NCBI GenBank assembly: GCA_963666035.2
Contig: CAXXJI010000003.1
Span: forward strand, 396,726-460,725
DNA length: 64,000 nt
Direction of reading: 5' to 3'
Source: CALMFG01 sp963666035
GTDB lineage: Bacteria; Bacillota; Clostridia; Christensenellales; CALMFG01
Shown: one piece after another, positions 17,491 to 25,889 of the stretch
How the letters are laid out: every line of letters starts with the position of its first letter
Position numbering within the stretch: the stretch's first letter is position 1
Program-made: the position numbers and the translations under genes
The notes under the pieces: model-generated
Told to the model about the DNA's origin: nothing
The model's database searches: none
Seen by the model: only the letters and a program-made list of their open reading frames with translations

Positions 17491-18594
17491 ATGCCTGTTG
17501 TAGCTATTAAGTGCCCTAACTGTGGGGGTAGCGTAAAGATGGATATGAGCATGACCAGAGGCGTATGTGCATACTGTAAAAGCACGATTAATGTTCAGGA
17601 AGCTATTCAGAAAGTAAAGATTGACAATACTCAAAAAATTGAGAGCTATTTAGTGTTGGCCGAAACCGCCAGAAAGAATGAGCAATATGAACAGGCAGAA
17701 GCTTATGCCAACAGAATTTTAGAAGAAGATGCATATAATATAAAGGGATGGTTGCTAAAATGCAATGTCATGGCTGATTTAAGTGAGCAAGGGGACTATC
17801 GTTTACCGGAGATAGCGATTGCAATTGAAAACATCCTACAGCTATGGATAGAAGCGGACAGAGTAAAGCTGCTGGAAGAATTAACTCGGATTTTTACTAG
17901 AGCCTATATGGGGCTTGTGAGAGCTTATACATTTATAGTCACTTATCGCATTAAAAATTTCAAGGAGAGTGAAAATAACGTATTTGATTCGGTTGCGATG
18001 AACATAAATACATTAATATCTATAGTAACAGAAGTTGAAGGATTCGAACAAAAATATCATTGCAAGTTAGAAAATCGCATCCCGGACTTTGCAGCTGAGG
18101 TTAATAAAATCGTTCCAATAGCAATTAAGACGATGCAAAAAAACTGCTTTAAGCAGTCATACTCAGATATCGAAACCATTTCAAAAATGAGTGCGTATTT
18201 AGATATTCTGCTTTATACGCTTTATTCTACAATATCAAATTTGCATGTAGAGCGGGATAATATACGTAAACAGGCGATGAAATATCTTATAGATCTCTGT
18301 GATTGCTGTGCCATATTATACCGCCACAGCAAGCTATACCATTATGACCGGTTGGGGCTTATGGAAATACTAACACTTGACTTTGCGAGCAAAGGCGGAT
18401 GGGACGTATATTCATATTTCCCAAAGAAATTGGAGTCGATGCGCGTTAGAGAATACATTAAGAAAAGACGTGAATACGGAAATAAGGTAAGAAGAGCATT
18501 TCAAACGAAGTACGGGAGCTCCGGAATTCAAGGAATAAACGGATATACAAAATTTAAGTTTTACTTATTAGCAAAACGCAAATTGGATTTATAG
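17491..18594 (+). CDS. Hypothetical protein with N-terminal zinc ribbon
   Basis: 367 residues from ATG 17491, 4 bases after GGAGGAG. The N-terminus (KCPNCGG...GVCAYCKS, about residues 6-34) is a CxxC-CxxC zinc ribbon. Residues about 50-90 look like TPR/helical repeats (ETARKNEQYEQAEAYANRIL). The remainder is helical and Cys-poor with no recognised domain. AT-rich. No signal peptide, so it is probably cytoplasmic. Function unknown; it follows the sortase by 86 bases and may belong to the same cargo block. Confidence 0.7.
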   Translation: MPVVAIKCPNCGGSVKMDMSMTRGVCAYCKSTINVQEAIQKVKIDNTQKIESYLVLAETARKNEQYEQAEAYANRILEEDAYNIKGWLLKCNVMADLSEQGDYRLPEIAIAIENILQLWIEADRVKLLEELTRIFTRAYMGLVRAYTFIVTYRIKNFKESENNVFDSVAMNINTLISIVTEVEGFEQKYHCKLENRIPDFAAEVNKIVPIAIKTMQKNCFKQSYSDIETISKMSAYLDILLYTLYSTISNLHVERDNIRKQAMKYLIDLCDCCAILYRHSKLYHYDRLGLMEILTLDFASKGGWDVYSYFPKKLESMRVREYIKKRREYGNKVRRAFQTKYGSSGIQGINGYTKFKFYLLAKRKLDL

Positions 18595-18632
18595 TTGACG
18601 ATAAACGGTATTTTTGTATAGGATAAACGGTA
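18595..18632 (+). promoter_or_regulatory. Promoter with direct-repeat operator
   Basis: TTGACG (18595-18600), 16-bp spacer, TATAGG (18617-18622). The sequence ATAAACGGTA occurs at 18601-18610 and 18623-18632, exactly 22 bp apart (two helical turns), flanking the -10 box. This suggests a regulator binding site controlling the next gene. Confidence 0.5.
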
Positions 18633-18692
18633 GTTTGGTGTTTAGGACGGTAGGCGCCATCGATTATCAATTATAAGTAGGGAGGTTTGGGT

Positions 18693-19967
18693 GTGAAACG
18701 GCAAAATGATACGCTTCTTATTGTAGCCATTATCGGCTTTTTTCTACTTGTGTCTACTGGTCTGGTGGTTTGGTTTGGCGGGGACCGGGAACAGATAAAA
18801 GGTGAGAAGCAGATGGATGGATTAGTTGATAGAATTGAGGAGACAACGTTTGTCGAATCAAAAGATATTATCGGACAGGTAGAAATAGAAGCTGAAAATA
18901 TTGAAGAAGGTAAAATTTCGGGTGAATACTATTTAGACAGTATCGTTAACCAGAACGGCGAGGTTATCATGACGTATGATGAGCTTATGGATTATTTCAG
19001 CGGGGCTATTCCACCTGATAATTTTACCTTGCAAGAAAACGGCGAAGTTATGCGAATGATAACGGATTATTCAATAACGGGTGTTTGGGAAAGAGACGAA
19101 AATATTGTAATATTAACAGAAGGTAGCTGGGTTGACTCCGAAAACTATGTTTACCGTACTGGTGTATATAATTATCAAAATGGGTCGCTAACATCATTAC
19201 AATCCATTAAGGACTTGGAAGACCGTTTGCCTAGCTGGATGGTGGATGCAATCCCAAACATTTCTCGTTCGTATATGAAGTTTAAGAAACACGAGAAAGG
19301 CTTAACCCAGGGAAAAGTAGCACCAGATACACAAGATGTTGACAATGAAGACATTGATTCGCTTATACAAATGATGACGCAGGAAAATATGGAATATTTT
19401 GAGATAGATATTGTTGAAGAAAAAACGCAATACTTTGATGACTACACTCGTTTTACTGCATATGTCTCAATCCCATATAGTGTCGACATCGAAGCGTATG
19501 GACGGTTAATCTCAGGGGAAAACGTGGAAATACTTGGACAAGAATTCGAGTACATAACACTAAATGAAGCAAAAAAATTTGAAAATTTTAATGAAGTGGA
19601 GTTGGAGTATTTTCAGCAATATGATGTGATAATTCTAGATACTCATAACGATGAATATCCTAGATATATGAAAGTTGAAAAGCCGAAGGATGGAAAGCGT
19701 GCGTATATAACCGAGCTTGGCTATGCATATCAGACATTTGCCTATATGGGGGAATACAACTTTAATTTTCCAAACACATTGTCTATGTATATTATAAGAT
19801 ATACCGATGATGAAAATGAAAACATTAATCCATATTCACCGGAAAATTGTTTAACCGTGGACGCTTATAAACAGCACATTGAGGAGTACAAAGGGTATTT
19901 TCCTTATGAAATATATATTGATGGATTGGGGAATATTATTAAAATGGTAGAGCGATTTGTTTCCTAA
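18693..19967 (+). CDS. Hypothetical membrane-anchored protein
   Basis: 424 residues from GTG 18693, 7 bases after GGGAGG (18680-18685). A single N-terminal membrane helix (about residues 7-28, TLLIVAIIGFFLLVSTGLVV) is followed by an acidic extracellular domain rich in Glu, Asp and Tyr. No catalytic motif is recognised. The segment MTYDELMDYFSGAIPPDNF parallels LDHDTFIANYDIQIEDNFS in the next gene (20163), so the two may share a small fold. It lies between the zinc-ribbon and lipoprotein genes. Island cargo of unknown role. Confidence 0.65.
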   Translation: MKRQNDTLLIVAIIGFFLLVSTGLVVWFGGDREQIKGEKQMDGLVDRIEETTFVESKDIIGQVEIEAENIEEGKISGEYYLDSIVNQNGEVIMTYDELMDYFSGAIPPDNFTLQENGEVMRMITDYSITGVWERDENIVILTEGSWVDSENYVYRTGVYNYQNGSLTSLQSIKDLEDRLPSWMVDAIPNISRSYMKFKKHEKGLTQGKVAPDTQDVDNEDIDSLIQMMTQENMEYFEIDIVEEKTQYFDDYTRFTAYVSIPYSVDIEAYGRLISGENVEILGQEFEYITLNEAKKFENFNEVELEYFQQYDVIILDTHNDEYPRYMKVEKPKDGKRAYITELGYAYQTFAYMGEYNFNFPNTLSMYIIRYTDDENENINPYSPENCLTVDAYKQHIEEYKGYFPYEIYIDGLGNIIKMVERFVS

Positions 19968-20162
19968 AAGCACATGAAATTTTAGCAATCAAGACTGGCC
20001 GGTTTTCCTGGTATAACCAAAACAGAATAACGAAAGTCAAGCGATTCCCTTTCTAGCGCAGGGCGGTTCGTTGAAGAGCTAAGAACAGCACATTTTTTGT
20101 GATTGTTCAAATATATACTTTGGTGCCATAATAGATATAATGCTGTTTCTTGGGAGAAAAAG

Positions 20163-21200
20163 ATGATAAAAAAAGTACGGGTAATAATAGTTCTTATCGT
20201 GGTCAGTATATTAAGCGGGTGCCAATTGAGCGAATATACCGTTCAGACTGATGCCACAGATGCAACTGTTGGACAAAATGATTTAGCAGAGGACTTTAGC
20301 GAAGACTTCATACAAAGCGATATTCAACCGACACAAGCGCTGGAAGGTAAAGATGCTGTTCTAGGAAAGTACTGGCTTTCCTATTGTGTGGACGGTGCTG
20401 GGAATATTGTTTTAGATCATGATACGTTTATAGCTAATTATGATATCCAAATTGAGGATAATTTCAGCTTGCAGAACAATATGCGGGTGTATCGTGAAGA
20501 AGGTGTATATCCGTACTATTATGGCGAATGGCAATTTGAAAACGATCAAGTTACGATGTCTAATGAATATGACACAAGAACATTTGTTTTTGATGGGAAC
20601 AACCTAAAATGCACCATCCCTTTTTCAGAACAGGAAGCGTATTTATTATCGGGCAGCACGCATTTAATAAGTAACCCAGAGGATACATATTTAGTTTACG
20701 AAAAAACACCAAATGATGATTTTCCATATGATTATATGGAGGCTGACCCAATAGATTTTAATGGTACATGGGGCTTTGCCAGCGCCAGTTCAATTTTGGA
20801 TTACAGCACAAATTACGAAACATTGAATATGTTTGATAACGACTTTTCAACCGCGTGGGTAGAGGGCGTCAGCGGGAATGGCGAAGGCGAAATAATATTT
20901 ATCGGTATCATCGATGAGAATTATCGCGTCAGCGGAATATCTTTGATTAATGGATACACGAAATCTGAGGATTTGTATTATAAAAACGCGAGATTAAAAA
21001 CAGCCACTGTGATGATAACAACTGCATCAGATGTATATATGGAAGAAGTGGCCCTGAAAGATAATATATTGGATTATCAGAATATTGATTTTGGTCAGAT
21101 TTATGAAGATGTTAAATCGGTTGAGATTATCATTGGTGAGAGTTATGAGGGAAGTAAGTATGAAGACTTATGCATATCGGAATTGAGGTTAATTAATTAA
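20163..21200 (+). CDS. Lipoprotein with NADase-type glycan-binding-like C-terminal domain
   Basis: 345 residues from ATG 20163 after GGGAG. A short basic start, hydrophobic stretch and SILSGC form a lipobox with Cys20 as the likely lipid anchor. The C-terminal approximately 145 residues (NMFDNDFSTAWVEGVSGNGE, ISLINGYTKSEDLYYKNARL, CISELRLI) match the discoidin-like domain I know as the NADase-type glycan-binding domain, found attached to surface proteins and toxins. The middle region is unassigned. It probably sits on the outer face of the membrane and may bind cell-surface glycans. It is the last gene of the island. Confidence 0.72.
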   Translation: MIKKVRVIIVLIVVSILSGCQLSEYTVQTDATDATVGQNDLAEDFSEDFIQSDIQPTQALEGKDAVLGKYWLSYCVDGAGNIVLDHDTFIANYDIQIEDNFSLQNNMRVYREEGVYPYYYGEWQFENDQVTMSNEYDTRTFVFDGNNLKCTIPFSEQEAYLLSGSTHLISNPEDTYLVYEKTPNDDFPYDYMEADPIDFNGTWGFASASSILDYSTNYETLNMFDNDFSTAWVEGVSGNGEGEIIFIGIIDENYRVSGISLINGYTKSEDLYYKNARLKTATVMITTASDVYMEEVALKDNILDYQNIDFGQIYEDVKSVEIIIGESYEGSKYEDLCISELRLIN

Positions 21201-21299
21201 GTTTAATTTTCTACACGCTGAAAAGTTTTGTAATTGCGAAAAAGTTTTTTACCATTGATAATGACAGTATGGTCAGACAAAATAGCGGAGTCTAGTGTG

Positions 21300-21586
21300 C
21301 GAGGGGAGCTTAGCGCAAATCGTTGTTAATTTTTGGTTTAAAAAAATAGTCACATATAGCCATGGATATTTTTTATAAAAGTATTCAGCATAAGCACATG
21401 TATATGTTAGCTTGAAATCAAATTTCGCATCCTCATAGACATTTTTGTCTAGGGGGAGGGTATAGACAAAAATGTCTACGAGGGGAGTCTAGCGCAAATC
21501 GTTGCCTTTTTTCAGCCTTAAAAAATAGTCACCTGTAGCCATGCACTTTTTTTCACAAAAAATACTTAACATAATCACATGGAAAT
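21300..21586. repeat. Pair of approximately 107-bp imperfect direct repeats near attR
   Basis: Copy 1 about 21300-21406 and copy 2 about 21479-21586 share CGAGGGGAG, AGCGCAAATCGTTG, AAAAATAGTCAC, TAGCCATG and a TAA-CACATG end, 179 bp apart. No gene is seen from 21201 to 21675. The position next to the island end suggests integrase or excisionase accessory sites or an origin. Confidence 0.6.
21436..21478. repeat. Perfect 16-bp inverted repeat, each arm itself a palindrome
   Basis: TAGACATTTTTGTCTA (21436-21451) and TAGACAAAAATGTCTA (21463-21478) are exact reverse complements separated by 11 bp. Each arm is also TAGACA-N4-TGTCTA. It can form one long hairpin or two small ones. It sits between the two larger direct repeats. 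Confidence 0.75.
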
Positions 21587-21675
21587 GGGCAAAATTAGTA
21601 GATTTCTTCACTAAAATTTAGTAGATATAATGACATAAATATACATAATATGCATATAATATTGGATGCCCATTT

Positions 21676-21699
21676 GTTCAACTCCCCTCGCCTCCACCA
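21676..21699 (+). repeat. attR: right 24-bp direct repeat of the island
   Basis: Identical to the ssrA 3' end at 3419-3442, but without a tmRNA body upstream. It marks the right boundary of the island. Confidence 0.92.
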
Positions 21700-21701
21700 T
21701 G

Positions 21702-21738
21702 AAAAAACCGCTAAATATAAAGGTATTTGGCGGTTTTG
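21702..21738 (+). terminator. Displaced original terminator of ssrA
   Basis: AAAACCGCTAAATA pairs with TATTTGGCGGTTTT (one G-U pair) around a short loop, directly after attR. It would have been the tmRNA terminator before the island inserted. Confidence 0.75.
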
Positions 21739-21752
21739 TTCGTCAGCGTAAA

Positions 21753-21771
21753 CCACCGGCTAAGCCGGTGG
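21753..21771. repeat. Perfect hairpin CCACCGGC-TAA-GCCGGTGG
   Basis: An 8-bp GC-rich stem with a 3-base loop. No T run follows on either strand. It could be a residual transposon-end hairpin or an RNA element at the end of the convergent CBS gene. Function unknown. Confidence 0.5.
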
Positions 21772-21809
21772 CTAGTGATTCTTTGAATGGTGGCCTAAAA
21801 CTTTGTTGC

Positions 21810-22283
21810 TTAATCGACATCATGCTCCGCTAAGAAGTGTAGCAAATCAGTTCTTGTGACAACGCCTTTCAGTCTCCCGGTTTCATCAACAACGGGAAGG
21901 CGGTTCACTTCCCTTTTTTTCATCAAGGATGCGGCATCATGCCACGAATCTTGTTCATTGATGGTAAAAACTTTTCTTTTCATCACTTCAGAGACATGTG
22001 TTTGCAGGAACTCCTCTGCGTTTTTTTTATGCGGAATGCTGTCGATCATGTAAGTATATGAGTACATCCAGTCTGAAGTATAAGGCAAAGGAATCATTTG
22101 TGTTGTTTCGGAGTAGGCGATCAAATCGCGTGCCGAAAGGATGCCGATGACTTTTTTATCTGAGTCTACGACAGGGAGCCCGCTGATGTTCTTACTCTTA
22201 AAGGTCCGAAGCACCGTTTCTACAGTATCATCAGGAGAGATACTGACGACATCTTTGTTCATGAATTCAGAAATCTTAGACAT
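21810..22283 (-). CDS. CBS-domain pair protein
   Basis: 157 residues. The start is the ATG at 22283 after GGAGGAAAC on the minus strand, in preference to the in-frame start 18 bases upstream. Two CBS motifs are seen: residues about 1-55 (MNKDVVSISPDDTVETVLRT, SGLPVVDSDKKVIGILSARD) and about 95-155 (KRKVFTINEQDSWHDAASLM, NRLPVVDETGRLKGVVTRTD). CBS pairs bind adenine nucleotides and act as energy sensors. No attached effector domain is present, so the regulated partner is unknown. First chromosomal gene right of the island. Confidence 0.88.
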   Translation of the reverse strand: MSKISEFMNKDVVSISPDDTVETVLRTFKSKNISGLPVVDSDKKVIGILSARDLIAYSETTQMIPLPYTSDWMYSYTYMIDSIPHKKNAEEFLQTHVSEVMKRKVFTINEQDSWHDAASLMKKREVNRLPVVDETGRLKGVVTRTDLLHFLAEHDVD

Positions 22284-22520
22284 GGTTGTTTCCTCCTTCA
22301 ATCATCTATATAAGTATTATACCACTTTTCTGTGACAAATAAACACGATGGGGCTTTTGATGACGGCAGTCTGTTCCGGAAGAATGTGAAAATACGCTAT
22401 GGTTGTAAAGGATGATGGCGTTCGGTTGTTGTTAGTTTTCAAGACTTTTGGGTAGCAGTGGATTTGGGAGAACATCAGTTGAGGTCAGGAGTCTGCTTCA
22501 GGATGAAACCGCGGAAATTA

Positions 22521-22562
22521 AAAAAACGCAAAAGGTTCATTTGAGGAGGAACACTTTTGCGA
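22521..22562 (-). terminator. Strong minus-strand rho-independent terminator
   Basis: On the minus strand CGCAAAAG and CTTTTGCG, with inner GTTC/GAAC, form a 12-bp stem with one bulge, followed by seven T. No recognised gene precedes it, implying an unannotated minus-strand transcript. The next gene on this strand (CBS) starts 238 bases downstream. Confidence 0.7.
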
Positions 22563-22806
22563 AACATATCGCTAAAATAAGCAATATATTTACTTTTAGT
22601 ATATCACATTTCGAAATTTAGTAAAGTACGAAATTAAATTTCGTTAAAAAAGCGCAATTGAATACTGGGATTCTAAATTAGAGATTGGAAAGATATGAAA
22701 ATTCTAAATTAGGTTTAACACAGTATCCTATGCGCTTTATATCTAAAATTATACCACCGATTGTATACCAGAGTAAATGAGCAGATCAAATATAAGCTGA
22801 AAAGTA

Positions 22807-22828
22807 AAAGGGCCGATCTTTCAGCCCA
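22807..22828 (-). terminator. Second minus-strand terminator-like hairpin
   Basis: GGGCTGA-AAGA-TCGGCCC on the minus strand gives a 7-bp stem with a tetraloop, followed by TTTT. Together with the one at 22521 it suggests small transcripts from this gene-poor stretch. Confidence 0.5.
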
Positions 22829-23319
22829 AAAACTTTGAATAAAATCACCTGGATGATTTGATATGTTTGTTTAAGAGCAGAAGATGTCATTTTTATATTT
22901 GCACTTGTATATATCATGAGATACTTAAAAATTGTTCTATTAGAGAAAATTTGATGTCGATCACAAACGCCCTTAAACAAACAGCGGCATTATATCATAG
23001 TATGATCTGAAAAAGCATGGGTAAATTGAGAAAAAGAATGAAACAATGTGAAAAAAGTAATATCAACGATCGATCGCGGTTGCTGATCGCGTAAAACGCG
23101 GCATCCAGAAAGCAAATCAGCTCAATACTCACATGGTGAAGAAACGGTCGGGAACGCTCATGCAGGCTATCGCCGCTGTCATAAAAAAAGCCGCTTGACG
23201 GCATCAAAACGACATTTTTCTCTCATATCTTGGCTATATATTACCACAAATTGGCCGAAATTTCAAGTCTTGTCCTTGAACGCCCACGGGTGTATAAGGT
23301 ATAGATGGAAGGAGACAGA

Positions 23320-23802
23320 ATGAGAATTAGTTTTTCGATCGAACCGATTAAAAACCAGATGCAGCAGAGCATCGCCGATATTCATAAGTGCAATGCATTT
23401 ACCGCGAAATACGGACTGACCCTTTCAAAAGCCGAGATACAGAATCTGGTGGCGCACCGATTCGCCGTACTGAAAGAAACCCGACGAATGGAATTTGGCA
23501 CCGGCATTTTGGAACCGCTGATCTACGCATTTTGTGATTCACCTTATATTGATTCGAGCAACTATGAGCAAACACTGCTGGCATTGCAGGATATGTTCTA
23601 TCAGTTTAAAAACGAAGTCTTTGAACAGCTCTCGGATGAGGAGTTGATCCTATCGATGAAAACGGGATTCAACGGTGCGGCGCAAGGATCGTTGGAATAC
23701 CTCGCGGGGACATGGGTGGAGACGCTGGCTCGCAGGATGCGATGTGGGGGATGGGGGTATGAAGAGACCGTTGAAGTGACGCCGGATGAAGATGAATGGT
23801 GA
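23320..23802 (+). CDS. DUF6323-like conserved hypothetical protein
   Basis: 160 residues from ATG 23320; a start 15 bases upstream is in frame, but GGAAGGAG lies between them and serves 23320. Conserved-looking blocks are CNAFTAKYGLTLSKAEIQNL, RRMEFGTGILEPLIYAFCDS, ALQDMFYQFKNEVFEQLSDE and GAAQGSLEYLAGTWVE. I recall these from the small Firmicutes family DUF6323, usually next to a DUF6179 gene, as here. Cytoplasmic, no known function. The next gene overlaps its end. Confidence 0.6.
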   Translation: MRISFSIEPIKNQMQQSIADIHKCNAFTAKYGLTLSKAEIQNLVAHRFAVLKETRRMEFGTGILEPLIYAFCDSPYIDSSNYEQTLLALQDMFYQFKNEVFEQLSDEELILSMKTGFNGAAQGSLEYLAGTWVETLARRMRCGGWGYEETVEVTPDEDEW

Positions 23803-24694
23803 CCCTGAAATGACCGAAAATAAACTGAGTACCGGACAAAAAAACGCACAGCTTGAAACGGTTGAGATGAAGCTGTATGCCCTGCTGGCCAGGCAGACCG
23901 CCAAATACACGCTGAACGACAGCACATCCCTGCCGGTGGAACTGGCCGAGGATTTGTTTTACGGAATATGCTACTGCTTGGGCATAGAAAAGGATATGCA
24001 GGAAGAAGCGTTGGCTGAATTGGCCAAGGCCGATTTTGACGTACGATTGGCCGAGGGAATACGACTGATTCAAAAGCAGATGCGTCTGGCCAAAAAACTG
24101 TGGCGCACGACGATGCTGAGCCTGCCGCGAATTGAAAATACATCGCTGACCGACACCCTAAATAGCATCAAAATCTTTGAGAAGCGGTATGACTACCGCT
24201 TTTTTGCGCATCACATTCCTTGCGACATCGACTATCAACTCTGTCACCCCGTGCCCGAAGAACAGCAGGGCATCGGTTACGTCATCGCCTGGCTGACCTG
24301 CCTTTTGACCGAAAACACGTTTCTTTCGCACTTTGCGCCCGAGGACTGCGTCGCCGTTCTAGCGCAATCCTGCCCGGATTATATTGGCCTGCATATCAAC
24401 CTGTACGAGCCTGTGGCTGTGCAGGCACTGGGGCTGGCGATGATCGACGGGAATGTACTCGGTTTGCGGTTCACCGAGCCTGAGCATCAGCGATTGACGG
24501 ATACACTGCAAAGCGCACCGCCAAGCGCACGGGCGGATATGCTGACGGATGCGGCCGACTTTCTGATTCAAACCTTCCATATGGAAAGCCGGACATCCAG
24601 AGAATATCTACTTAAGACAGCGAAAAACGCGTTGCCGCGCATCAACGCCGCACTGGAAAGCGGGACTTTAAGCGGTGTATTTTATTACAGATAA
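23786..24694 (+). CDS. DUF6179-like conserved hypothetical protein
   Basis: 302 residues, helical, soluble. The segment RYDYRFFAHHIPCDIDYQLC followed by HPVPEEQQGIGYVIAWL is the part I associate with DUF6179. It overlaps the preceding gene by 17 bases, so the two are translationally coupled and probably work together. Start ambiguous (23786, 23792 or 23810). Known family members are longer, so the N-terminus may be shorter here. A terminator follows directly. Confidence 0.6.
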   Translation: MKMNGDPEMTENKLSTGQKNAQLETVEMKLYALLARQTAKYTLNDSTSLPVELAEDLFYGICYCLGIEKDMQEEALAELAKADFDVRLAEGIRLIQKQMRLAKKLWRTTMLSLPRIENTSLTDTLNSIKIFEKRYDYRFFAHHIPCDIDYQLCHPVPEEQQGIGYVIAWLTCLLTENTFLSHFAPEDCVAVLAQSCPDYIGLHINLYEPVAVQALGLAMIDGNVLGLRFTEPEHQRLTDTLQSAPPSARADMLTDAADFLIQTFHMESRTSREYLLKTAKNALPRINAALESGTLSGVFYYR

Positions 24695-24696
24695 CA

Positions 24697-24727
24697 AAAA
24701 AAGCGCTTCATAAAAGAAGCGCTTTTG
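24697..24727. terminator. Bidirectional terminator
   Basis: AAGCGCTTC / GAAGCGCTT stem with A run before and T run after. It serves the plus-strand gene ending at 24694 and the minus-strand gene ending at 24738. Confidence 0.85.
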
Positions 24728-24737
24728 TATTGACGGG

Positions 24738-25602
24738 TTATTCTGAAACAGAGGATTCGCTGATAGATTCAGACGCCGCAGGGATTTCCGACTGCGCCGC
24801 TGTTCTCTCCCGATAAACCAAGGCTTTTTTCTCTAGGCTGTTTTTTGAAATTAGGAATACCAGCGCGAGAACAGGGAAAACTAAAATCAGCTCATAGGCA
24901 CCATTGGGAAAAAGGGTCAGGCCGGATTTCCCGATCTTGATAAACTGTACCATAAACGAATTCTGGAAAGATTCGCCATTGAGGCGATGAGCAAAACTGA
25001 ATCCGTTTTGAACAAAAAAGCCGATAATCCAGAGGGCCTTGAGGCGAACCTTGGATTTTGCGCATACGATGATGGCGGCGATGATGATGCCGTAGCAGAT
25101 GATGGCGTAAGCCCACAGAACGCTCTGCATGGGTGAGTCGCCAATCGTCGAGCCACTCAGATTCTTGATGCCGCCGGGGTAGAAGTAGAAGCCTGCAAAA
25201 CGCTCTTCATCATTTTGCTTATAGGTGGTAATAGTGAGCGTATAGGTGCTCTGGTCGGTATCAATGATAAGAGACATAGACTGTTTGCGTGATGACAGGG
25301 GCATCACCCGACTGCCGCGAGGTAGTATCGAAGCGTACGTAACGGTATCGTGTCATGTTGCCCTGAACAATTTCGGAAATGTCTTCCATCACATCGCTGT
25401 ACTCATCGACGTACTCTTCTCCAAAATACTTGAGGATAAAGGCTTCGTATTCGCCGGATGTTTTGCTTGCCATGATATCTTCCACAAAGGCATCAATCTC
25501 GGGATTCTTTTGTTCCATCTTAAAGTTTTCGCCGCTGCATCCGCTGAAAACAGCGAGCGCCAGCACAGCCAAAAAAGCCAGTATGATTATTTTCTTACGC
25601 AT
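24738..25602 (-). CDS. Lipoprotein with C-terminal membrane segments, split by one frameshift
   Basis: ATG 25602 follows GAAAGG on the minus strand. The first frame gives a lipobox (LAVFSGC) and an approximately 80-residue extracytoplasmic region that stops at VYVSYH. Removing one T near 25268 joins it to the second frame (LIIDTDQSTYTLTITTYKQN) and on through a FYFYPGG segment and about four membrane helices to a Ser/Glu-rich tail. The joined protein has 287 residues. The lipidated small domain plus TM bundle is reminiscent of DUF4019/DUF3887-type architectures, but I cannot assign a family. Function unknown. Confidence 0.6.
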
Positions 25603-25792
25603 CTTTTGCACCTTTCAGGGAATATTGACATGATATAACATCAGTATACCAGACGTATGCGAGCGGGGCAATGGGAGGAAGAGGGCAAGTTGGGGAAATC
25701 GGTGGGGAACGATTATTGTGAATTAATGACGTGCTGGTGGATGAGAGATCAGAGAGCTTAATGAGTGTTGACGATAATTGAATGTAAACTAT

Positions 25793-25822
25793 TTGATTTT
25801 ACAATTTTAAAAATGGTATAAT
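25793..25822 (+). promoter_or_regulatory. Promoter for the AlbA_2-domain gene
   Basis: TTGATT (25793-25798), 18-bp spacer, TATAAT (25817-25822), about 68 bases before the start codon. Confidence 0.55.
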
Positions 25823-25889
25823 ATAGAAGAACAATAAATTGTGATTTACAAATAAAACAATATAAAAGCAGTTGCAAAGGGGTATACAG

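Larger units (their letters stand above)
3419..21699. mobile_element. 18.26-kb genomic island integrated in the 3' end of ssrA
   Basis: An identical 24-bp sequence, the T-arm and acceptor end of tmRNA, lies at 3419-3442 and again at 21676-21699 with no tmRNA body beside the second copy. A tyrosine integrase lies 1.5 kb inside the left end. An excisionase-like HTH protein and a DUF927-like replication ATPase also lie inside, as in integrative elements that use tRNA or tmRNA genes as attB. Cargo includes HicAB, an ApeA-like protein and a surface-protein/sortase cassette. Several cargo genes are visibly more AT-rich than the flanks. No relaxase, type IV secretion or phage packaging genes were seen, so it is probably not self-transmissible. 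Confidence 0.9.
22304..23319. other. 1-kb region without a confident gene
   Basis: No open frame here looks like a real protein. Two short minus-strand frames (22786-22980 and 22995-23207) lack ribosome sites and family signals. The region 22560-22990 is markedly AT-rich. It contains two minus-strand terminators and an imperfect foldback pairing about 22652-22670 (AAGCGCAATTG...) with 22717-22737 (CAGTATCCTATGCGCTT). A minus-strand small RNA is possible. Confidence 0.5.

Noticed and set aside
3419..21699. Calling the island a prophage or a conjugative element
   Set aside because: No capsid, terminase, portal, tail, relaxase, coupling-protein or type IV secretion genes were found.
22995..23207. 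70-residue minus-strand open frame upstream of the DUF6323-like gene
   Set aside because: No ribosome site, unusual composition and no motif; noted only as part of a gene-free region.
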